Shown in pieces: positions 14,476-16,613 of a stretch of DNA of 16,613 bases. The stretch is taken from positions 1 through 16,613 of the forward strand of contig JAUVON010000026.1 in NCBI GenBank assembly GCA_030599175.1, written 5' to 3'. A program made the translations under genes and the position numbers. This DNA comes from Desulfobulbaceae bacterium. GTDB taxonomy: Bacteria > Desulfobacterota > Desulfobulbia > Desulfobulbales > Desulfocapsaceae. Under the pieces are notes generated by a model. It saw nothing but the letters and a program-made list of their open reading frames with translations. It was not told the DNA's origin and made no database searches. Numbering within the stretch: the first letter of the stretch is position 1; every line of letters begins with the position of its first letter.

Positions 14476-16173
14476 CTATATGTCTATTATACGGATCTGC
14501 CAGCTGGTTGTTCCCCTGAATCTGTTTTTTGTTGGCGTGTATCGTATTGTTCTTTCGGGATTTTGCTGTATTTCATCTCTATGTTTTCCAAGGCCAAACC
14601 CAATGCCTTTGTAATTTGAATATTTACCTCTTAAGGCAATTTGTAAATGCTCTGATGTTCTGCCGACACGTTTGGAATTTACAATTTTTGCATTATTGTC
14701 TTTAAAAACAGGCAGTTCATTGCCGGGTCCAAAAGGTTCAAGTAGTTGCAGAAAAGCTAAATATTTTTCACTCATCAAGTCTGCAACAGGACAGTAAAAA
14801 TCGTTTCTATTGGCTGGAACGACAGGCTTTGCGTCCATCATTGCAGCGAGTACAGATTGTATTTTCTGCCGAAAATCAATAAAATTAACTTCCGACATAG
14901 TCAATCCTGCGGCCATATCATGACCACCATATTTCAGGAGAAATTCGGAACATTGGTTAATTGCCTTAACGATACTCACTCCTTCTACCGAGCGTGCCGA
15001 TCCAGTCAGTAAGGTGGTTTCACCTGTTTTACCAGGTTTCACTCCCAGTACAATCACCGGAACACCAAACGTATCGACAAGCCTTGATGCAACGATGCCA
15101 GCTACACCCTGGTGGATATCACCGGCCAAAATAACACACCTATCCTCCAATACCTGATTCACATTAAGGATGTCCAGTGATTCCTCCATGTCGTTAATGC
15201 AGATAGATTTTCTTTTATTATTGAGTCTGACCAGTTTTTTAGCTAATTTTCCAGCTTCCGGCGCAAAAGCAGTGGTAAGTAGTTTTACTACGGTTTCACT
15301 GTCACCCACCCTGCCCGCCGCATTAATAAGCGGTCCCAGAAGAAAGCCAATATCCTCCGAGCCTACATTCCCATCTTGAATATCACATGAATGTAGAAGT
15401 GCAGCAATTCCAGGAAATTGTGTAATTTTCAGCACCTCAATGCCGCCTTTGACCAAAATACGATTGGTTGGGCTGAGGTGCACCAGGTCTGCAATAGTAC
15501 CCAGAGCAACAAAAGCTAAAAATTGTTTTAGATTAATCTCCTGAGCAGTTTCATTGATGCCCCCTGCCGATAAAACTTTCGCTCTCACCCCGGCTGCTAA
15601 GTAGAATGCAACACCGACTCCGGCAAGGTATTTGCCATGAAATCCACAGTTCTCCTGGGAAGGATTAAGAATGATACAGTCAGGTAAAGATATTTTCGGC
15701 AGACTATGATGGTCGGTGACAATGATCCTTCCTCCCATCTGTACTATCTGATTAATTACCTCAGCATCAGAAATGCCGCAATCCACAGTAATAAGGAGAA
15801 AATCCTGCTTCGCATTGTATTTGCCATTTTTCCGAAACCAGTCAATATTAAGACCGTATCCTTCATCAAGACGGTTTGGGATGTGCCAATCAATTTCTTT
15901 GCCTATGCTACTGAAAAAATTTACCAGAAGCGCGGTTCCTGTGGTACCGTCAACATCATAGTCTCCCCAGACTATAATCGGCTCTTCAGCAACCAGGTAT
16001 TCAAAGATAAGATCTACAGCTTCTGCCATACCCAGCATAGCGTCGGGTTTTGGCAGATCGGCAAGTTTTGGAAACAAAAATTTTACTATCTCTCCCCTTT
16101 CCTCAAGCCCTCTGTTTTTAAGTATTTCAAGAAATACTGGCGGTATTTCATCTATGTTATATTTATCGTTCAT
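14476..16173 (-). CDS. recJ: Single-stranded-DNA-specific exonuclease RecJ
   Basis: The 565-residue protein (E. coli RecJ is 577) has the DHH phosphoesterase motifs in order: VWGDYDVDGTTGT (68-80), VDCG (130-133), VTDHH (152-156), and the DHHA1 motif GGHDMAAGL (416-424). A C-terminal OB-fold region (about 455-565) contains LEPFGPGNELPVF and VGRTSEHLQIAL. It degrades single-stranded DNA 5' to 3' with Mn2+ or Mg2+ in recombinational repair and mismatch correction, in the cytoplasm. It lies 22 bases downstream of miaA on the same strand, so the two are probably cotranscribed. The start ATG has only weak upstream purine content; a nearby ATG at about 16183 is closed by a stop after two further codons. 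Confidence 0.93.
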   Translation of the reverse strand: MNDKYNIDEIPPVFLEILKNRGLEERGEIVKFLFPKLADLPKPDAMLGMAEAVDLIFEYLVAEEPIIVWGDYDVDGTTGTALLVNFFSSIGKEIDWHIPNRLDEGYGLNIDWFRKNGKYNAKQDFLLITVDCGISDAEVINQIVQMGGRIIVTDHHSLPKISLPDCIILNPSQENCGFHGKYLAGVGVAFYLAAGVRAKVLSAGGINETAQEINLKQFLAFVALGTIADLVHLSPTNRILVKGGIEVLKITQFPGIAALLHSCDIQDGNVGSEDIGFLLGPLINAAGRVGDSETVVKLLTTAFAPEAGKLAKKLVRLNNKRKSICINDMEESLDILNVNQVLEDRCVILAGDIHQGVAGIVASRLVDTFGVPVIVLGVKPGKTGETTLLTGSARSVEGVSIVKAINQCSEFLLKYGGHDMAAGLTMSEVNFIDFRQKIQSVLAAMMDAKPVVPANRNDFYCPVADLMSEKYLAFLQLLEPFGPGNELPVFKDNNAKIVNSKRVGRTSEHLQIALRGKYSNYKGIGFGLGKHRDEIQQNPERTIRYTPTKNRFRGTTSWQIRIIDI

Positions 16174-16195
16174 TCAGCCATATGGATTGAATAGT

Positions 16196-16613
16196 TCATC
16201 TAATATCTAAAAATAATTCAACAGTTTTCATTACCCTGGATATGTTCTTGACTTCGATCCAGTGCAAATCGTCATTCTTACCAAACCATGTTAATTGTCT
16301 TTTGGCATATCGCCTTGTATCTCTCGCCAGTAGTCTTTTCATCTCTTCATATTGGTAATCACCAAAAATATACTTTACCATATGACGATAGCCTATAGAG
16401 CTCATTGATTTAAGATCTCTTTCATACCCCTTGTCAAGCAACCCCCTTACCTCTTTTTCAAAATCACTGTCAAGCATAATCTCCGTTCGTAAGTTGATTC
16501 GATCATACAGAACCGATCGATCACAGGTGAGGCCGATTTGAAGCAAATTGGAAAACCGGGTCTGTTGCCTGCTGCTCTCTTTAGAGTTCAGATAGACTGA
16601 CCATGGTCTGCCG
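16196..16613 (-). CDS. miaA: tRNA dimethylallyltransferase, 5' end off the window
   Basis: The last 138 residues are visible; the reading frame is open to the right edge. It begins GRPWSVYL, matching the TGRPxSxYL segment of MiaA, and continues through RINLRTEIML, GLLDKGYERDLKSMSSIGYRH and RYAKRQLTWF, all typical of the C-terminal half of the enzyme. The N-terminal P-loop and DMAPP-binding residues are outside the window. MiaA transfers a dimethylallyl group to N6 of A37 in tRNAs reading U-starting codons, giving i6A, the substrate of MiaB encoded at 11178-12545. It stops 22 bases before recJ. Confidence 0.93.
   Translation of the reverse strand, partial: GRPWSVYLNSKESSRQQTRFSNLLQIGLTCDRSVLYDRINLRTEIMLDSDFEKEVRGLLDKGYERDLKSMSSIGYRHMVKYIFGDYQYEEMKRLLARDTRRYAKRQLTWFGKNDDLHWIEVKNISRVMKTVELFLDIR

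Noticed and set aside
15706-16194. A 162-codon plus-strand open frame opposite recJ
   Set aside because: It is antisense to a strongly conserved RecJ N-terminal region and its translation has no recognisable motif.

Overview
The window is about 16.6 kb of densely packed bacterial chromosome with moderate to low G+C. The genes look like core housekeeping genes of a Desulfobacterota/deltaproteobacterial-type organism. That placement is inference from gene style: a DUF4911-like small protein beside miaB, a helicase-exonuclease fusion, non-gamma-type topoisomerase IV subunits, and dispersed GTCGTAAAAA-type intergenic repeats. No marker in the window proves it. I see no tRNA, rRNA, CRISPR array, prophage or transposase.

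Layout, left to right. A prephenate-dehydratase-fold gene leaves the left edge on the minus strand (1-571). It is divergent from a 981-residue fusion of an MrfA/YprA-type DEAD/DEAH helicase and an MrfB/YprB-type DEDD exonuclease (697-3642). Next come an intergenic repeat element (3647-3833), a secreted double-SH3b protein (minus), and a coupled minus-strand pair: type III pantothenate kinase coaX followed by an S66 LD-carboxypeptidase. A second copy of the repeat element (6337-6528) separates coaX from a plus-strand run: cutA, a 69-residue Cys-rich zinc-binding protein overlapping it, then parE and parC. Convergent to parC is a minus-strand operon transcribed purB, DUF4911-like gene, miaB. A further minus-strand pair, miaA (cut by the right edge) and recJ, lies upstream of it.

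Functions cluster loosely into DNA maintenance (helicase-nuclease fusion, topoisomerase IV, RecJ), tRNA A37 modification (MiaA makes i6A37, MiaB converts it to ms2i6A37), nucleotide and cofactor synthesis (PurB, CoaX), and cell envelope (LD-carboxypeptidase, SH3b protein).

The most unusual material is between the genes. Two elements share conserved terminal and internal blocks and the same nested-hairpin architecture, but their central stems are unrelated in sequence, and degenerate solo ends sit at the parE stop codon and before parC. Other points worth checking are the single-chain MrfA-MrfB fusion, a ParC lacking both usual quinolone-anchoring residues, a metazoan-type adenylosuccinate lyase, and the Cys-rich small protein.
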